Origin: a bacterium GBS-1
GTDB lineage: Bacteria; Synergistota; GBS-1
Length of the DNA: 64,000 nucleotides
Assembly: GCA_001443005.1 (NCBI GenBank)
Contig: LEKQ01000001.1
Location: forward strand, 78,792-142,791
Direction: 5' to 3'
Both the position numbers and the translations under genes were made by a program. Position 1 is the first letter of the stretch, and the number at the start of each line of letters is the position of its first letter. Of the stretch, positions 33,711 through 44,645 are shown piece by piece. The notes under the pieces are model-generated. The model made no database searches. It worked only from the letters and a program-made list of their open reading frames with translations, and was not told the DNA's origin.

Positions 33711-35777
33711 ATGGCCAAGTTTAGGTTGATATCTCCTTACCCACCTCAAGGAGATCAACCCCAAGCTATAGAAAAGTTGGTCGAAGGAATAAAAAAGGGA
33801 TATAGGTTTCAAACGCTTTTAGGAGTTACTGGCTCTGGAAAAACCTTTACAATGGCCAACGTTATAGAAAGGGTTGGCCTTCCAACTTTAGTAATAGCTC
33901 ACAATAAAACTCTTGCAGCCCAACTTTATAGCGAGTTTAGAGAGTTCTTTCCCTATAACGCCGTAAGATACTTCGTAAGTTATTATGATTACTACCAACC
34001 AGAGGCCTATGTCCCAGAAACTGACACATACATAGAAAAAGATGCTTCGATAAACGAAGAGATAGAAAAGCTTAGACTTTCAACAACTAAAGCACTTTTA
34101 GAGAGAGACGATGTTATAGTTGTAGCTACTGTATCTTGCATATATGGCATAGGCTCAAGAAGAGAATATGAAAGGGTTATCCTCTGTCTCGAGAGAGGAA
34201 TGCAAATCGGACGGAGAAAGCTGATAGAAAAGCTCATAGAGCTATATTATGAGAGAAATGATCTTATGCTTGAGCGAGGTAAGTTTCGTGTCAGGGGAGA
34301 CGTTATAGAGATATATCCACCTTATGAAGAGTTAGGCCTGAGAATAGAACTATTCGGGGATGAGATAGATAGGATTTCGGAGTTCCACCTGATAAGCGGT
34401 AAGACCACCCAAGAGAAAGAAAAGGTATGCTTATATCCAGCCAAGCACTTTGTGACTTCTGAAGATATAATCAACAAAGCAATTAAGCTAATAGAAATGG
34501 AGCTTGAGGAGAGAGTAAAATGGTTTAAAGAGAAGGGAAAGTATCTTGAGGCGGAAAGGCTTGAATTAAGAACAAGGTATGATTTAGAACTACTTAAAGA
34601 GGTAGGTTATTGTCCTGGAATAGAAAACTACTCAAGGTACCTAAGCGGAAGAGAACCAGGAGAACCACCAGGTACTCTTCTCGACTTCTTCCCGGAAGAT
34701 TTTTTGATGTTCATAGACGAATCCCATATGACCGTCCCCCAAATTCGTGGAATGTATAACGGTGATAGATCAAGAAAGGAGACATTGGTTGAGTATGGAT
34801 TCAGGCTTCCATCAGCACTTGACAATAGACCCTTAAAATGGGAGGAGTTTGAAAACTACATGAAAAGAGTCATCTTCGTCTCAGCTACACCAGGCGACTA
34901 TGAGCTCGATGTCAGTTCTCAGGTTGTTGAACAGTTGGTTAGACCTACTGGAATCGTTGACCCTGAAGTTGAAATAAGACCAGCTAAAACTCAAGTTGAT
35001 GATCTTCTTAAGGAAATCTCCAATACTGTCAGCAGGGGAGAGAGGGTACTTGTAAATACTCTTACTAAAAAGATGGCAGAAGACTTGGCGGCCTTCCTCG
35101 CAGATATAGGTATCCGTGTAAAGTATTTGCACTCAGAGATAGACACTATAGAGAGGGCAGATATATTAAAAGGCTTAAGATTAGGGGAATTTGACGTCCT
35201 CGTTGGAGTCAACCTTTTGAGAGAGGGGTTGGATCTTCCAGAAGTTTCTCTTGTTGCTATTCTCGATGCTGATAGGCAGGGTTTCCTGAGAAGCGAAAGG
35301 TCTCTTATACAAATGATAGGAAGAGCAGCTCGTAACGTGAGAGGAAAGGTTATATTATATGCTGACGAGATTACTGATTCACTAAAGAAAGCAGTTGCAG
35401 AAACGGAAAGAAGAAGGAAAATCCAGATAGAGTTCAACTTGAAACATGGCATAGTTCCAAAAACCATCGTTAAAGAGGTAAGGGATTATCTACCAGAAGT
35501 TAGCAAGAGATCTAAAAAGGAAGAAGTTTATGAAAAGGTCGCAGAAGAGATCGCACCATACGATATACCTATTGAGGAGAGAGAAGCTCTCATTGCTTCT
35601 CTGGAAAAAGAGATGTGGCGTGCGGTAGAGCGCCTGGACTTCGAAAAGGCCGCTGAAATAAGAGATATTATATCAACACTAAAGGGAGGAAAAGTTATTG
35701 AAGGAAAGGCTGAGAAATCTAATATGGCAGGCGTTTCTAGGCGCAAGACTAATAACTCTCGTATCAGTGATCTTTAG
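33711..35777 (+). CDS. uvrB: Excinuclease ABC subunit B
   Basis: A 688-residue nucleotide-excision-repair helicase-like protein that loads onto damage from UvrA and positions UvrC. Walker A G-V-T-G-S-G-K-T is near residues 39-46, the beta-hairpin [10 protein letters not shown] follows at about 92-101, D-E-S-H is motif II, and Q-M-I-G-R-A-A-R-N is motif VI. A C-terminal UVR domain ([10 protein letters not shown]) ends near residue 653. The last 27 or so residues lie over the start of the next gene and are not family-like. Confidence 0.97.
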   Translation: MAKFRLISPYPPQGDQPQAIEKLVEGIKKGYRFQTLLGVTGSGKTFTMANVIERVGLPTLVIAHNKTLAAQLYSEFREFFPYNAVRYFVSYYDYYQPEAYVPETDTYIEKDASINEEIEKLRLSTTKALLERDDVIVVATVSCIYGIGSRREYERVILCLERGMQIGRRKLIEKLIELYYERNDLMLERGKFRVRGDVIEIYPPYEELGLRIELFGDEIDRISEFHLISGKTTQEKEKVCLYPAKHFVTSEDIINKAIKLIEMELEERVKWFKEKGKYLEAERLELRTRYDLELLKEVGYCPGIENYSRYLSGREPGEPPGTLLDFFPEDFLMFIDESHMTVPQIRGMYNGDRSRKETLVEYGFRLPSALDNRPLKWEEFENYMKRVIFVSATPGDYELDVSSQVVEQLVRPTGIVDPEVEIRPAKTQVDDLLKEISNTVSRGERVLVNTLTKKMAEDLAAFLADIGIRVKYLHSEIDTIERADILKGLRLGEFDVLVGVNLLREGLDLPEVSLVAILDADRQGFLRSERSLIQMIGRAARNVRGKVILYADEITDSLKKAVAETERRRKIQIEFNLKHGIVPKTIVKEVRDYLPEVSKRSKKEEVYEKVAEEIAPYDIPIEEREALIASLEKEMWRAVERLDFEKAAEIRDIISTLKGGKVIEGKAEKSNMAGVSRRKTNNSRISDL

Positions 35778-36207
35778 CATTATAGGAGCGGTCTTCGTTT
35801 ATATAATTGGAGCTCTATATGTCATTGACATCATCTCTTTAACCTGGAACTCAAAGGAGATGCCCTCTCCTAAAATATTAACGGCTGACCTCCTGATAGC
35901 GATAGATCTCTTCCTTTGCGGAAGTTTACTTTTGATATTCTCATATGGAACCTATGATTTATTTATCCAAAAAACATTCACAGATTCAGAAAAGGACATG
36001 GTAATTATGAGTTGTCCCTTTTGGCTTAGAATAAGAAGTGTAGACGATCTAAAAAGTCTCCTTTTGGGATATATACTTATAATGCTTAGCATTACCTTTT
36101 TGAAGCAAGCTGTCACTATAGATTACACATCAGCAGTGTCTCTCTTCCTATTTGCTGGAGGTATATTCTTAATAGGATTAACTTACTACCTAACTCATAA
36201 AAGATAA
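35698..36207 (+). CDS. YqhA-family (UPF0114) inner-membrane protein
   Basis: A 169-residue membrane protein with four predicted helices (about residues 15-45, 62-85, 120-140 and 145-165). The N-terminal amphipathic start, the [17 protein letters not shown] segment and S-V-D-D-L-K-S-L-L match the YqhA family, whose function is unknown. TTG start with AGGGAGGA upstream; it lies 80 nt inside uvrB. It sits between uvrB and uvrA, 6 nt before the latter, so it is co-expressed with repair genes. Confidence 0.8.
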   Translation: MKERLRNLIWQAFLGARLITLVSVIFSIIGAVFVYIIGALYVIDIISLTWNSKEMPSPKILTADLLIAIDLFLCGSLLLIFSYGTYDLFIQKTFTDSEKDMVIMSCPFWLRIRSVDDLKSLLLGYILIMLSITFLKQAVTIDYTSAVSLFLFAGGIFLIGLTYYLTHKR

Positions 36208-36213
36208 AAAGCA

Positions 36214-39054
36214 ATGGTACACGACAGAATCATAATAAGAGGAGCAAGAGAACATAACTTAAAGAATATAGATTTGGAAATACCAAAGAACAAGTTAGTG
36301 GTTATAACAGGAGTCTCAGGCTCAGGCAAGTCCTCCTTGGCATTCGATACAATTTACGCTGAAGGTCAGAGAAGATATGTGGAATCGCTTTCGGCATACG
36401 CTCGACAGTTTTTAGGTAGGATGGAGAAGCCAGATGTTGACTCTATAGAAGGGCTTTCTCCCGCAATATCTATAGACCAAAGGGGCATACCCAAAAACCC
36501 AAGGTCTACCGTCGGAACCATAACAGAAATATACGATTATCTTAGACTTCTATTCGCGAGAATAGGGGTTCCTCATTGTCCTAAATGTGGCAGAAAAATA
36601 GAGAAGCAAACCATAGACCAAATGGTGGAAAAGATTCTCTCTATACCTGGAAAAACAAAAATTCAAATTTTGTCCCCAATAGTTAGAGGAAGAAAGGGAG
36701 AGTTCAAAAACCTATTTATAGAGCTCAGAAAGGAAGGTTTCTTAAGAGTTAGAGTAGATGATGCGATCCTCTGGCTTGAAGATGAAATAGCCTTAGATAA
36801 AACTAAGAAGCATGATATAGATGTAGTCATAGATAGGCTCGAAATAAGTAAGGAAAATGAAGGTAGAATCTATGACTCGTTAGAGCAAGCCTTGAGGCTT
36901 TCAAAAGGGCTTGCCTTGATCATTACAGAAGAGGGAAAGGAAATCCTTTTTTCAGAAAGATTCGCTTGTCCTTACTGTGACGTAAGCTTGCCAGAAATTG
37001 AACCCAGGTTATTTTCCTTCAACAGCCCATATGGAGCTTGTCCCGAATGTGAAGGGTTGGGATTCAAAATAGAATTCGCTCCCGATCTTATAGTAGATGA
37101 GGAGTTTTCTATCCTTGAAGGAGCCATAAGGCCCTGGCGAAACAGCAGATACGAAGAATTTTATATTCGTAAGCTTGAATCTATAGCGAAGAAATACAGC
37201 TTCTCCTTAAGCACGCCCTTCAAGGATCTTCCACAGCAAGTGAAAGACCTTATACTTTATGGCTCAAATGAAGTCTTTTCCTTTAAATACTACTCCTATG
37301 ATAGAGTTCACGATTATGAGGGATATTTTGAAGGTGTTATCCCTTATCTTAAGAGAAAATACGAGGAGACAGAATCTGAAACAACCAAAGAAGAGCTAGA
37401 AAAGTTCATGAGATTTAACCCCTGTCCAGCTTGCAAAGGAACGAAGTTAAAAGAAGAAGCTCTTTCTATTAAGATAGGAAATAAAAATATCTATGAGTTA
37501 ACTTGCATGTCAATAAGAGATCTTAAAAGCTTTCTGGAAGGACTTGAACTTAACGAACGAGATAGAACCATCGCCCACCTTCCCATAAAGGAAATCTTAT
37601 CCAGGTTAGAGTTTCTGATAAATGTTGGTGTAGACTATCTCACCTTAGCAAGACCGGGTTATACACTATCAGGTGGAGAAGCTCAAAGGATAAGATTAGC
37701 TACCCAGATAGGATCAGGGCTAACTGGTGTTCTCTATGTACTTGATGAACCTACAGTTGGACTCCATCCAAGAGACACCGAAAAGCTACTTAACATGCTT
37801 GAGAAGCTTAGGGATATAGGTAATACCTTAATAGTAGTTGAACACGACGAAAGCACTATAAGAAGAGCAGATTATGTAATAGAGCTAGGACCAGGTGCAG
37901 GAATTCATGGCGGCGAAGTTGTATATCAAGGCCCCATTGATGGGTTATTAAACCATGAAAGATCTATCACCGGAGCTTATCTTTCCGGCAGAAAAAGGAT
38001 ACCAATCCCATCCTATAGAAGGAGACCTTCAAAGAAAAAGTTAATCATAAGGGGTGCTCGTCACTACAATCTGAAAAACATAGACGTAATGATTCCCCTC
38101 GGCTTATTCGTATGTGTAACAGGTGTATCCGGAGCAGGGAAAAGCACCTTAGTGTACGAGATACTTTATAAAGCTCTCGCACGAAAGCTTTACCGCTCAC
38201 CTGAGCTACCTGGAGAACACGACTCAATAGAAGGTCTAGAGAACATAGACAAGGTTGTAGTCATTGATCAAAGTCCTATAGGGAGAACACCCAGGTCTAA
38301 CCCAGCTACATATACTGGTGCCTTTACACCAATAAGAGAGTTTTTTGCATCACTCCCCGAAGCAAAGATTAGAGGATACGAACCTGGAAGGTTCAGCTTC
38401 AATGTTAAAGGTGGAAGGTGTGAAGCTTGTCAAGGCCAAGGTATCATAAAGATAGAGATGCAGTTCCTCCCTGATGTCTACATAACTTGTGAAGTCTGCA
38501 AAGGAAAGAGGTATAACAAGGAGACGCTAGAGGTTAAATATAAGGGAAAGGATATCAATGATGTGTTGGAAATGAGCGTAGATGAAGCCATGGGGTTCTT
38601 CTCCAACATACCATCTATAGTTAGAAAGCTTAGACTATTAAGCGACGTAGGGTTGGGTTACATAAAGCTTGGGCAACCAGCCCCAACCCTATCTGGGGGA
38701 GAAGCTCAAAGGGTCAAGCTCGCTGCAGAGCTATCTAAAAAGCCCACAGGAAAGACCCTTTATATACTCGATGAACCCACAACAGGGTTACACTTCGCAG
38801 ATGTAGAAAGGCTCATCAAAGTCTTACAGAGATTGGTAGAAGGTGGAAATACGGTTCTAGTTATAGAGCATAATTTAGAGGTAATTAAGGTTGCAGATTA
38901 CGTAATAGATCTTGGTCCTGAGGGAGGAGAGAAGGGGGGATATCTTGTAGCCTGTGGCTCCCCGGAAGAGATAGCCATGTGCGAGCATTCCTACACAGGT
39001 AGATTTTTAAAAAAGATCTTAGGAAATGAAAGGTTATGTAAAGAAAGCGCTTAA
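36214..39054 (+). CDS. uvrA: Excinuclease ABC subunit A
   Basis: A 946-residue ABC-type damage sensor with two nucleotide-binding domains. Walker A motifs are G-V-S-G-S-G-K-S (N-terminal) and G-V-S-G-A-G-K-S (C-terminal), and each half has an S-G-G-E-A-Q-R signature. Zinc modules show C-P-K-C and C-P-Y-C with C-P-E-C, as well as C-P-A-C and C-E-A-C with C-E-V-C. It recruits UvrB to lesions. The ATG has only a weak purine tract upstream (AAAAGATAAAAAG). It is preceded by the YqhA-like gene and followed 19 nt later by rlmB. Confidence 0.97.
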   Translation: MVHDRIIIRGAREHNLKNIDLEIPKNKLVVITGVSGSGKSSLAFDTIYAEGQRRYVESLSAYARQFLGRMEKPDVDSIEGLSPAISIDQRGIPKNPRSTVGTITEIYDYLRLLFARIGVPHCPKCGRKIEKQTIDQMVEKILSIPGKTKIQILSPIVRGRKGEFKNLFIELRKEGFLRVRVDDAILWLEDEIALDKTKKHDIDVVIDRLEISKENEGRIYDSLEQALRLSKGLALIITEEGKEILFSERFACPYCDVSLPEIEPRLFSFNSPYGACPECEGLGFKIEFAPDLIVDEEFSILEGAIRPWRNSRYEEFYIRKLESIAKKYSFSLSTPFKDLPQQVKDLILYGSNEVFSFKYYSYDRVHDYEGYFEGVIPYLKRKYEETESETTKEELEKFMRFNPCPACKGTKLKEEALSIKIGNKNIYELTCMSIRDLKSFLEGLELNERDRTIAHLPIKEILSRLEFLINVGVDYLTLARPGYTLSGGEAQRIRLATQIGSGLTGVLYVLDEPTVGLHPRDTEKLLNMLEKLRDIGNTLIVVEHDESTIRRADYVIELGPGAGIHGGEVVYQGPIDGLLNHERSITGAYLSGRKRIPIPSYRRRPSKKKLIIRGARHYNLKNIDVMIPLGLFVCVTGVSGAGKSTLVYEILYKALARKLYRSPELPGEHDSIEGLENIDKVVVIDQSPIGRTPRSNPATYTGAFTPIREFFASLPEAKIRGYEPGRFSFNVKGGRCEACQGQGIIKIEMQFLPDVYITCEVCKGKRYNKETLEVKYKGKDINDVLEMSVDEAMGFFSNIPSIVRKLRLLSDVGLGYIKLGQPAPTLSGGEAQRVKLAAELSKKPTGKTLYILDEPTTGLHFADVERLIKVLQRLVEGGNTVLVIEHNLEVIKVADYVIDLGPEGGEKGGYLVACGSPEEIAMCEHSYTGRFLKKILGNERLCKESA

Positions 39055-39073
39055 GGAGGCTTAATTTTCCTGA

Positions 39074-39784
39074 ATGATAAAGGAAGAAATAATATACGGA
39101 TTACATGCAGTTGAAGAGTTTGTATCCTCCTATCCTGAAAAGGTTAATAAGGTTCTCCTATCCTCGCCAAGACCTAACCTTGAAAGGCTATTGAGAACCT
39201 TAGGGGTTCCTTTCCAAAAGGCTCCTCTATCGAGAATAGAAAGCTTGTGCCCTAAGGTAAACCATCAGGGTGTAATAGCTCTAGTTTCACCCTTACCCTA
39301 CCATGATATTGAAGACATATCCTCAGAGGAAAAAATAATTTTAGCCTTAGATGGTATCGAAGACCCTCAAAACGTAGGAGCCATCCTTAGAACAGCGGAA
39401 GCCGCCGGAATAAAAAGCGTAATAATACCTTCCCGTCGATCCGCTCCCATAACATCCACCGCCATAAAGGCATCTAGCGGTGCAGCGATTAGACTAAAAG
39501 TAATAAGAACCAATAGCCTTCCATCTACACTAGAAAAGCTTAAAGGAAAAGGTTTTTGGATAGTTGGAAGCGAGATAAACGGGGCGCTCAGATATGATAC
39601 AGTGGATTACCCATTCCCATCAATATTAGTTTTAGGGAGCGAAGGGAAAGGAATACATCGCACTATCCAAAAACTCTGCGATCTAACGGTTTTTATACCT
39701 ATATATGGAAAGGTTCAGTCCTTAAACGTATCAGTTGCAGCTGGTATAATACTTTATGAGATGCTAAAAAAGATTAAGAATTAA
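39074..39784 (+). CDS. rlmB: 23S rRNA (guanosine-2'-O-)-methyltransferase RlmB / SpoU-family
   Basis: A 236-residue SPOUT methyltransferase with an N-terminal substrate-binding domain (residues 1-70, Y-G-L-H-A-V-E-E-F) and a knotted C-terminal domain. Motif 1 is D-P-Q-N-V-G-A-I-L-R-T-A, motif 2 L-V-L-G-S-E-G-K-G-I and motif 3 S-L-N-V-S-V-A-A-G-I. It most likely 2'-O-methylates G2251 in 23S rRNA; a tRNA target is possible since the family is broad. An in-frame TGA directly before the ATG fixes the start. Its end overlaps convergent polX by 11 nt. Confidence 0.92.
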   Translation: MIKEEIIYGLHAVEEFVSSYPEKVNKVLLSSPRPNLERLLRTLGVPFQKAPLSRIESLCPKVNHQGVIALVSPLPYHDIEDISSEEKIILALDGIEDPQNVGAILRTAEAAGIKSVIIPSRRSAPITSTAIKASSGAAIRLKVIRTNSLPSTLEKLKGKGFWIVGSEINGALRYDTVDYPFPSILVLGSEGKGIHRTIQKLCDLTVFIPIYGKVQSLNVSVAAGIILYEMLKKIKN

Positions 39785-41489
39785 GCCACTTAATAAGCTC
39801 ATCAACTTCCCATGCGTTTATAACATCCTCTTTTTCTATCCATCCTCTTCGCGCAGTCGCAACCCCAAAGACCATAAAGTCCAGCTGCCCAAAAGTATGA
39901 GCATCAGTGTTTATGGCTAACTTAACTCCTGACTCCTTTGCTATCTTTGCGTTCACATCGTTCAAATCCAACCTTTGAGGATAGGCGTTTATCTCCAGGG
40001 CTACACCTTCTTCCCTAGCCTTTTGAATTACAGTCATTATATCCACAGGATAGCCATTCCTCTCCTCCAATAATCGCCCTGTGGGATGACCAAGTATATC
40101 AACATAAGGATTGGAAAGGGCCTTACAGATTCTATGGGTCATCTCTTCCTGAGACATGTTAAAGCCCGAGTGAACGGAAGCAATGACGATATCAAGCTTC
40201 GAGAGAATTTCATTTGGAAGGTCAAGGCTCCCATCTTGGAGTATATCAACTTCTATCCCTGCAAAAATCTTTATACTATTATAGCGTTGTTGAATACTCC
40301 TTATCTCCTCTATTTGACTCAACAATCGTTCTTCATCTAAACCCCGAGCAACTCCAAGAGATTTAGAATGATCCGTTATAGCAATATATTTATAACCCTT
40401 CTCTATAGCCTTTTGAATGAGCTCTTCTACTGTATGAGCTCCGTCGCTCCATTTAGAGTGGATGTGAAGATCCCCCTTGATATCGCTTAGTTCTAAAAGC
40501 TTGGGAAGTCTCCCCTCAAGCGCAGCCTCTATTTCTCCTCTATCTTCTCTTAACTCCGGTGGTATCCAAACTAATCCTAAAGCTTCATAAACTTCCTCTT
40601 CGGTATAACCAGCTATCTTTTCATTACTGCTCTCTTTAAAAACCCCATATTCACTAACCTTAAGTCCCCTTTTCACAGCTATTTGTCTTAGGTGAATGTT
40701 ATGATTCTTAGAACCAGTAAAATATTGAAGCGCAGCACCAAAGCTTTCTTCAGGAACTACCCTTAAATCTATCTGAAATGCATCCTTAGTCAAGATGCTC
40801 GACTTTGTAGGACCCATGCCAAGGACTTCCATAACAAAAGGAAAAGATACAAATCTCTCCATCACATCCATAGGTTCAGTTGAAACCACAAGTATATCAA
40901 GATCCTTAACGGTGTCCTTCATTCGCCTTAAAGAGCCAGCAGGACTTATCCTCCTGACAGAAGGGGACTCCTTAAGCCTATTAATTATCTCTTGTGCTAA
41001 AGGAAGGATTCTTCCCAGGGATCTCCGCTCCCTACTTTTCCTCCAAAGAAGGATTCCCTTTAAGATCTTCTCTTCAGTTTTAGCTCCCACACCTGGGAGT
41101 CCTGCCAACATCCCCTTTCGCGCCGCTTCCTCCAAATCTCCTATACTCTTTACCCCTAATCTCTCATAAAACAGCTTCGCCTTCTTCGGACCTACACCGG
41201 GGATGGAAAGCAACTCAAGAAGACCTAAGGGTACCTCCTTTTTGAGCTTCTCATGATCTGATATCCTACCTGTTTCGATGAACTCCATTATCTTAGAAGC
41301 TAAGTCCTTACCTATACCTGGAATTTCCGTGAGTCTACCCTTCCTGGTTAGCTCCTCTATATCCTCGCTTAAGGCTTCTAGATTCTGAGCTGCCTTTCTA
41401 TAAGCTCTTATTTTGAAAGGGTTTTCTCCTTTTATCTCAAGAATATCAGCTATTTCATTAAATACCTTTGCTATCTCTATATTCTTCAG
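39774..41489 (-). CDS. polX: DNA polymerase/3'-5' exonuclease PolX (proposed CTG start)
   Basis: A family X polymerase fused to a PHP exonuclease. With a CTG start at 41489 it has 571 residues, the normal bacterial PolX length. The N-terminal helix-hairpin-helix region reads K-N-I-E-I-A-K-V-F-N-E-I-A-D. The catalytic core has A-G-S-L-R-R and D-L-D-I-L-V, and the PHP domain has D-L-H-I-H-S-K-W-S-D-G and A-I-T-D-H-S. The first ATG in frame (41288) would remove 67 conserved residues. An in-frame TGA lies two codons before the CTG, and GGAGGGG is placed 8 nt ahead. It follows mrp by only 3 nt. Confidence 0.92.
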   Translation of the reverse strand: MKNIEIAKVFNEIADILEIKGENPFKIRAYRKAAQNLEALSEDIEELTRKGRLTEIPGIGKDLASKIMEFIETGRISDHEKLKKEVPLGLLELLSIPGVGPKKAKLFYERLGVKSIGDLEEAARKGMLAGLPGVGAKTEEKILKGILLWRKSRERRSLGRILPLAQEIINRLKESPSVRRISPAGSLRRMKDTVKDLDILVVSTEPMDVMERFVSFPFVMEVLGMGPTKSSILTKDAFQIDLRVVPEESFGAALQYFTGSKNHNIHLRQIAVKRGLKVSEYGVFKESSNEKIAGYTEEEVYEALGLVWIPPELREDRGEIEAALEGRLPKLLELSDIKGDLHIHSKWSDGAHTVEELIQKAIEKGYKYIAITDHSKSLGVARGLDEERLLSQIEEIRSIQQRYNSIKIFAGIEVDILQDGSLDLPNEILSKLDIVIASVHSGFNMSQEEMTHRICKALSNPYVDILGHPTGRLLEERNGYPVDIMTVIQKAREEGVALEINAYPQRLDLNDVNAKIAKESGVKLAINTDAHTFGQLDFMVFGVATARRGWIEKEDVINAWEVDELIKWLNS

Positions 41490-41492
41490 GCT

Positions 41493-42287
41493 TCACCCCT
41501 CCTTCAAAAGTATCTCTATAATCCTTAAAAAGGCCTTAGAAGCCTCGCTCTGAGGGTCAAGCCTAAGAATAGTTCTTCCGCTATCGCTCCACTCCACTAT
41601 CCTCGGGTCGAAAGGGATTCTCCCCAGAAATCTCAAACCCCACTCCTTAGCAGCCTTTTCTCCACCTCCCTTACCAAAAAGATCGATCTCATTCCCACAG
41701 TGAGGACACCTGAACCCACTCATATTTTCCACTATTCCCATTATAGGTATATTAAGCTCCTTAGCAAAGTTCACGGCTTTCTCAACATCCAATAAAGCAA
41801 CCTCTTGTGGAGTCGTCACTACTATCATTCCATCAAGTTTCCCAAGAATATAAGCTAAACTCAAGGCTTCGTCTCCCGTTCCAGGAGGAAGATCTATGAT
41901 GAAAAAGTCGCATTTTCCCCAATCTACATCCCCTAAAAACTGTTCTATAGCTTTCATCTTGAGGGGACCTCTCCATATAACAGGAGTCCCCCTGTCTTTA
42001 AGAAGAAATGCCATAGATACTACCTTAAGGTTTTCTCCCACACTAACCGGCTTTATTTTATCCCTCTCGAGGCTTAAAAGACCACTCTCCACACCAATTA
42101 TCTTAGGAATATCTGGACCATGAATATCAAGGTCAAGCAAACTAACCTTCTTACCTTCCATAGCTAGACCAAGAGCGATATTTGCTGCTACCGTGCTCTT
42201 CCCCACGCCTCCCTTTCCACTTATTATGGCTATTTTTTTACCAACTTCCTTTAGGTTCTCCGCAACCTTTTTCTGATAATCCTCCAT
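41493..42287 (-). CDS. mrp: Mrp/NBP35-family iron-sulfur carrier P-loop ATPase
   Basis: A 264-residue ApbC/Mrp ATPase. The deviant Walker A is S-G-K-G-G-V-G-K-S-T at residues 23-32, D-L-D-I-H-G-P-D is the switch I region, I-I-D-L-P-P-G-T-G-D is Walker B, and the C-P-H-C motif near residue 196 carries the cluster-bridging cysteines. It is thought to load [4Fe-4S] clusters onto apoproteins. It lacks the N-terminal MIP18/DUF59 domain found in many Mrp proteins. ATG start. Downstream polX begins 3 nt after its stop; the upstream penicillin-binding protein ends 19 nt before it. Confidence 0.93.
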   Translation of the reverse strand: MEDYQKKVAENLKEVGKKIAIISGKGGVGKSTVAANIALGLAMEGKKVSLLDLDIHGPDIPKIIGVESGLLSLERDKIKPVSVGENLKVVSMAFLLKDRGTPVIWRGPLKMKAIEQFLGDVDWGKCDFFIIDLPPGTGDEALSLAYILGKLDGMIVVTTPQEVALLDVEKAVNFAKELNIPIMGIVENMSGFRCPHCGNEIDLFGKGGGEKAAKEWGLRFLGRIPFDPRIVEWSDSGRTILRLDPQSEASKAFLRIIEILLKEG

Positions 42288-42306
42288 CGTCTCGTTTACC
42301 TCCTTA

Positions 42307-44433
42307 TCAGCTTTTAATCTTGTACTTCTTCAGTAACTCCTGGAATTTTTTCTCTATCTCATCCATTTCCTCATTTTTACCTTTCTGATTCCCTTCATTC
42401 TTAGGCTTAATGGACTGAGGAGGAACTTTGTCCTGAGGGTAGAGGAAAGTATTATCCTGAGGGCTTCTTCCCCCACCGTGAATATCACAGCTCTCCATAG
42501 GTTCGGTTCCCCTTATAAAGGCCTGTTCTATAACATTTGGGCAAGAGAAGGTAGGAAGCTTACCAGATTGAGCACAAACCTTAACGAAAGTTATATTTTC
42601 AGGTATAGGAAAATCACTCGGAGGAACATTCTTAAGAGCTTTCTCCATGAAATCCTTCCATATAGGAGCAGCTATCCTTCCTCCCGTAGCTTCATTCTTA
42701 CCTAAAGGGGTACAATCATCATTTCCAATGTAAACTGCCGCAACTAAATCAGGAGTAAACCCTACAAACCAAGCATCTATGAAGTTATCCGTTGTTCCAG
42801 TTTTTCCACCACAAGGTCTGTTTAATCTCGCTCTTACGCCTGTACCTCTAGTCACAACGTGCCTCATCATGTCTACCATAAGATAAGCAGTCTCTTCCTT
42901 AATAGCTCTTTCGAAAGTAGGGGAGTTCTTTTCAAGGAGCTTCCCATCCTTATCTCTTACTTCAAGTATAGCTATTGGCTTAACTCTATAACCACCATTG
43001 GCAATACAAGCATAGGCAACTGCCATCTCCAAAGGTGTAACACTCGCTGACCCCAAAGCTATAGACAAATCATTGGGAAGAGAACTCTCTATCCCCATCT
43101 TTTTAGCATAATCTATTATAGTTCGAGGTTTTATCTCTTGAGCCACCTTAACAGCTACAACGTTATAGGAGAACTCAAAAGCTTCTCTCAAGGTGACCCA
43201 CCCATGAAACTTGCCGTCATAATTAACCGGCTTCCATCCGTTGGGAAACTCTATCGGTGAGTCCTCCACGAGGGTGCTCTCTGTAAATCCATTTTCAAAG
43301 GCAGCTGTATAAACTATAGCTTTAAAGGATGAACCAGGTTGCCTTCGCGCCTGAACCGCTCTATTAAACTGGCTTCTCTTGAAATCCTTACCACCAACCA
43401 TGGCTTTTATAAAGCCAGTTTTAGGATCCAAAGCTACCAAAGCAGCTTCTGCTGGAGCTTTGCTGATCGCTTCTTCTGCGTAAGCTTGAAGATCAAGATC
43501 CAAGGTAGTGTAAACTCTAAGCCCTCCTCTATAAACCTGTTTAGCTCCATAATCTTCCAAGAGCTTCTTAAGAACGAAACTAACAAAATAAGGGGCTTTC
43601 CAATCTCTAATTTCCTTAGTTCCTGAAAAGATGAGATTCTCGCTTAAAGCCTTCTCTGCCTCTTCTTTAGATATGTACCCCAGCAGTTCCATCCTTCTTA
43701 TCACATATCTCATCCTTGAAAGAGCCCTATCCAGGTTTCTGTAAGGGGAGTATATTTCTGGAGCCTTAATCAACGCTGCTAAAAGGGCACACTCCGCTGT
43801 TGAAAGCTCCCAAACGTTTTTACCAAAGTAGGTTTTCGCAGCCGCCTGTACACCATAGGCACCATGTCCCAAATATATCTCATTTAAGTAAAGTTCTAAT
43901 ATCTCATCTTTAGAATAACTATTTTCTATCTTAAAAGCAAGCATCATCTCTTTAATCTTTCTTTCCAAAGTCTTACTCGGTGTTAAAAAGAGATTCTTCG
44001 CAAGCTGCTGAGTTATAGTGCTTCCTCCCTCAACTATCTTGCCGCTTTTAAGATTAGACCATAGGGCTCTCAATATACCTCTAACGTTGATCCCCTCATG
44101 ATAGTAAAATTCGCTATCTTCAGAAGCTAAAACCGCGTAAATTAAATTTTTAGGAACTTTGTCTAACGGAACCCATATCCTGTTTTCTTCAAAAAGATTA
44201 GCTATCACCACTCCTTTACAATCGTATATGTGTGTTGTAAGGCTAGGTTCATACCTTTTAAGCAACGAAACATCGGGTAAGCTCCGATACCAAAAAACCA
44301 ATACGCCACCTACTACTCCTAAAAACGTGCCTATAACAACCAAAAGTGTGATAACAGCTATCCTTAAAAATCTTCTATAAAAATGGTCTTCTCTAGGCCC
44401 TTTTCCTCTTCTTTCCCTATTATTTCTAGCCAT
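42307..44433 (-). CDS. Class A penicillin-binding protein (PBP1A-like)
   Basis: A 708-residue bifunctional peptidoglycan synthase. A cytoplasmic basic tail and one transmembrane helix (about residues 25-50) lead into a GT51 glycosyltransferase domain with E-D-S-E-F-Y-Y-H-E-G and S-T-I-T-Q-Q-L-A-K-N. The transpeptidase domain has the serine in G-S-S-F-K (SxxK), S-Y-N as the SxN motif and K-T-G-T-T. The C-terminal tail is proline- and charge-rich (residues about 650-708). It polymerises and cross-links glycan strands. ATG start with GGTGAT upstream and an extended -10 promoter. First gene of the pbp-mrp-polX run. Confidence 0.95.
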   Translation of the reverse strand: MARNNRERRGKGPREDHFYRRFLRIAVITLLVVIGTFLGVVGGVLVFWYRSLPDVSLLKRYEPSLTTHIYDCKGVVIANLFEENRIWVPLDKVPKNLIYAVLASEDSEFYYHEGINVRGILRALWSNLKSGKIVEGGSTITQQLAKNLFLTPSKTLERKIKEMMLAFKIENSYSKDEILELYLNEIYLGHGAYGVQAAAKTYFGKNVWELSTAECALLAALIKAPEIYSPYRNLDRALSRMRYVIRRMELLGYISKEEAEKALSENLIFSGTKEIRDWKAPYFVSFVLKKLLEDYGAKQVYRGGLRVYTTLDLDLQAYAEEAISKAPAEAALVALDPKTGFIKAMVGGKDFKRSQFNRAVQARRQPGSSFKAIVYTAAFENGFTESTLVEDSPIEFPNGWKPVNYDGKFHGWVTLREAFEFSYNVVAVKVAQEIKPRTIIDYAKKMGIESSLPNDLSIALGSASVTPLEMAVAYACIANGGYRVKPIAILEVRDKDGKLLEKNSPTFERAIKEETAYLMVDMMRHVVTRGTGVRARLNRPCGGKTGTTDNFIDAWFVGFTPDLVAAVYIGNDDCTPLGKNEATGGRIAAPIWKDFMEKALKNVPPSDFPIPENITFVKVCAQSGKLPTFSCPNVIEQAFIRGTEPMESCDIHGGGRSPQDNTFLYPQDKVPPQSIKPKNEGNQKGKNEEMDEIEKKFQELLKKYKIKS

Positions 44434-44452
44434 AGCTTATCACCGCTTTTAG

Positions 44453-44461
44453 ATTATATCA
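44453..44461 (-). promoter_or_regulatory. Extended -10 promoter of the PBP-mrp-polX run
   Basis: Minus strand TGA plus a perfect TATAAT (44453-44458), 20 bp upstream of the PBP ATG, with no -35 match. Confidence 0.5.
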
Positions 44462-44481
44462 CAATTTACATTAAACCTACC

Positions 44482-44508
44482 TTGACAGAAAAGGAAAAGG
44501 AATATAAT
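44482..44508 (+). promoter_or_regulatory. Promoter of the ZnuA-like gene and glnA
   Basis: Perfect -35 TTGACA (44482-44487) and perfect -10 TATAAT (44503-44508), but only 15 bp apart, shorter than optimal; TAATCT at 44505-44510 gives 17 bp. A leader of roughly 130 nt to the ZnuA-like gene would follow, in which I recognise no riboswitch. Confidence 0.5.
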
Positions 44509-44645
44509 CTCAGATGGAAAGCTTTAACCAGCAGATGTTATGTTGTGGAAGAAAGGTCAATGGGAAAAGGGTATGATAAAATAGAGAAGTTAGCTATTGA
44601 AACTATGCTCATGAAGTCGTCAAGAGCTAGCCTTAAGAATATAAA

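Noticed and set aside
44520..44645. Possible riboswitch or short gene in the leader before the ZnuA-like gene.
   Set aside because: No known riboswitch core is recognisable, and the short frames have no good ribosome-binding site or family resemblance.
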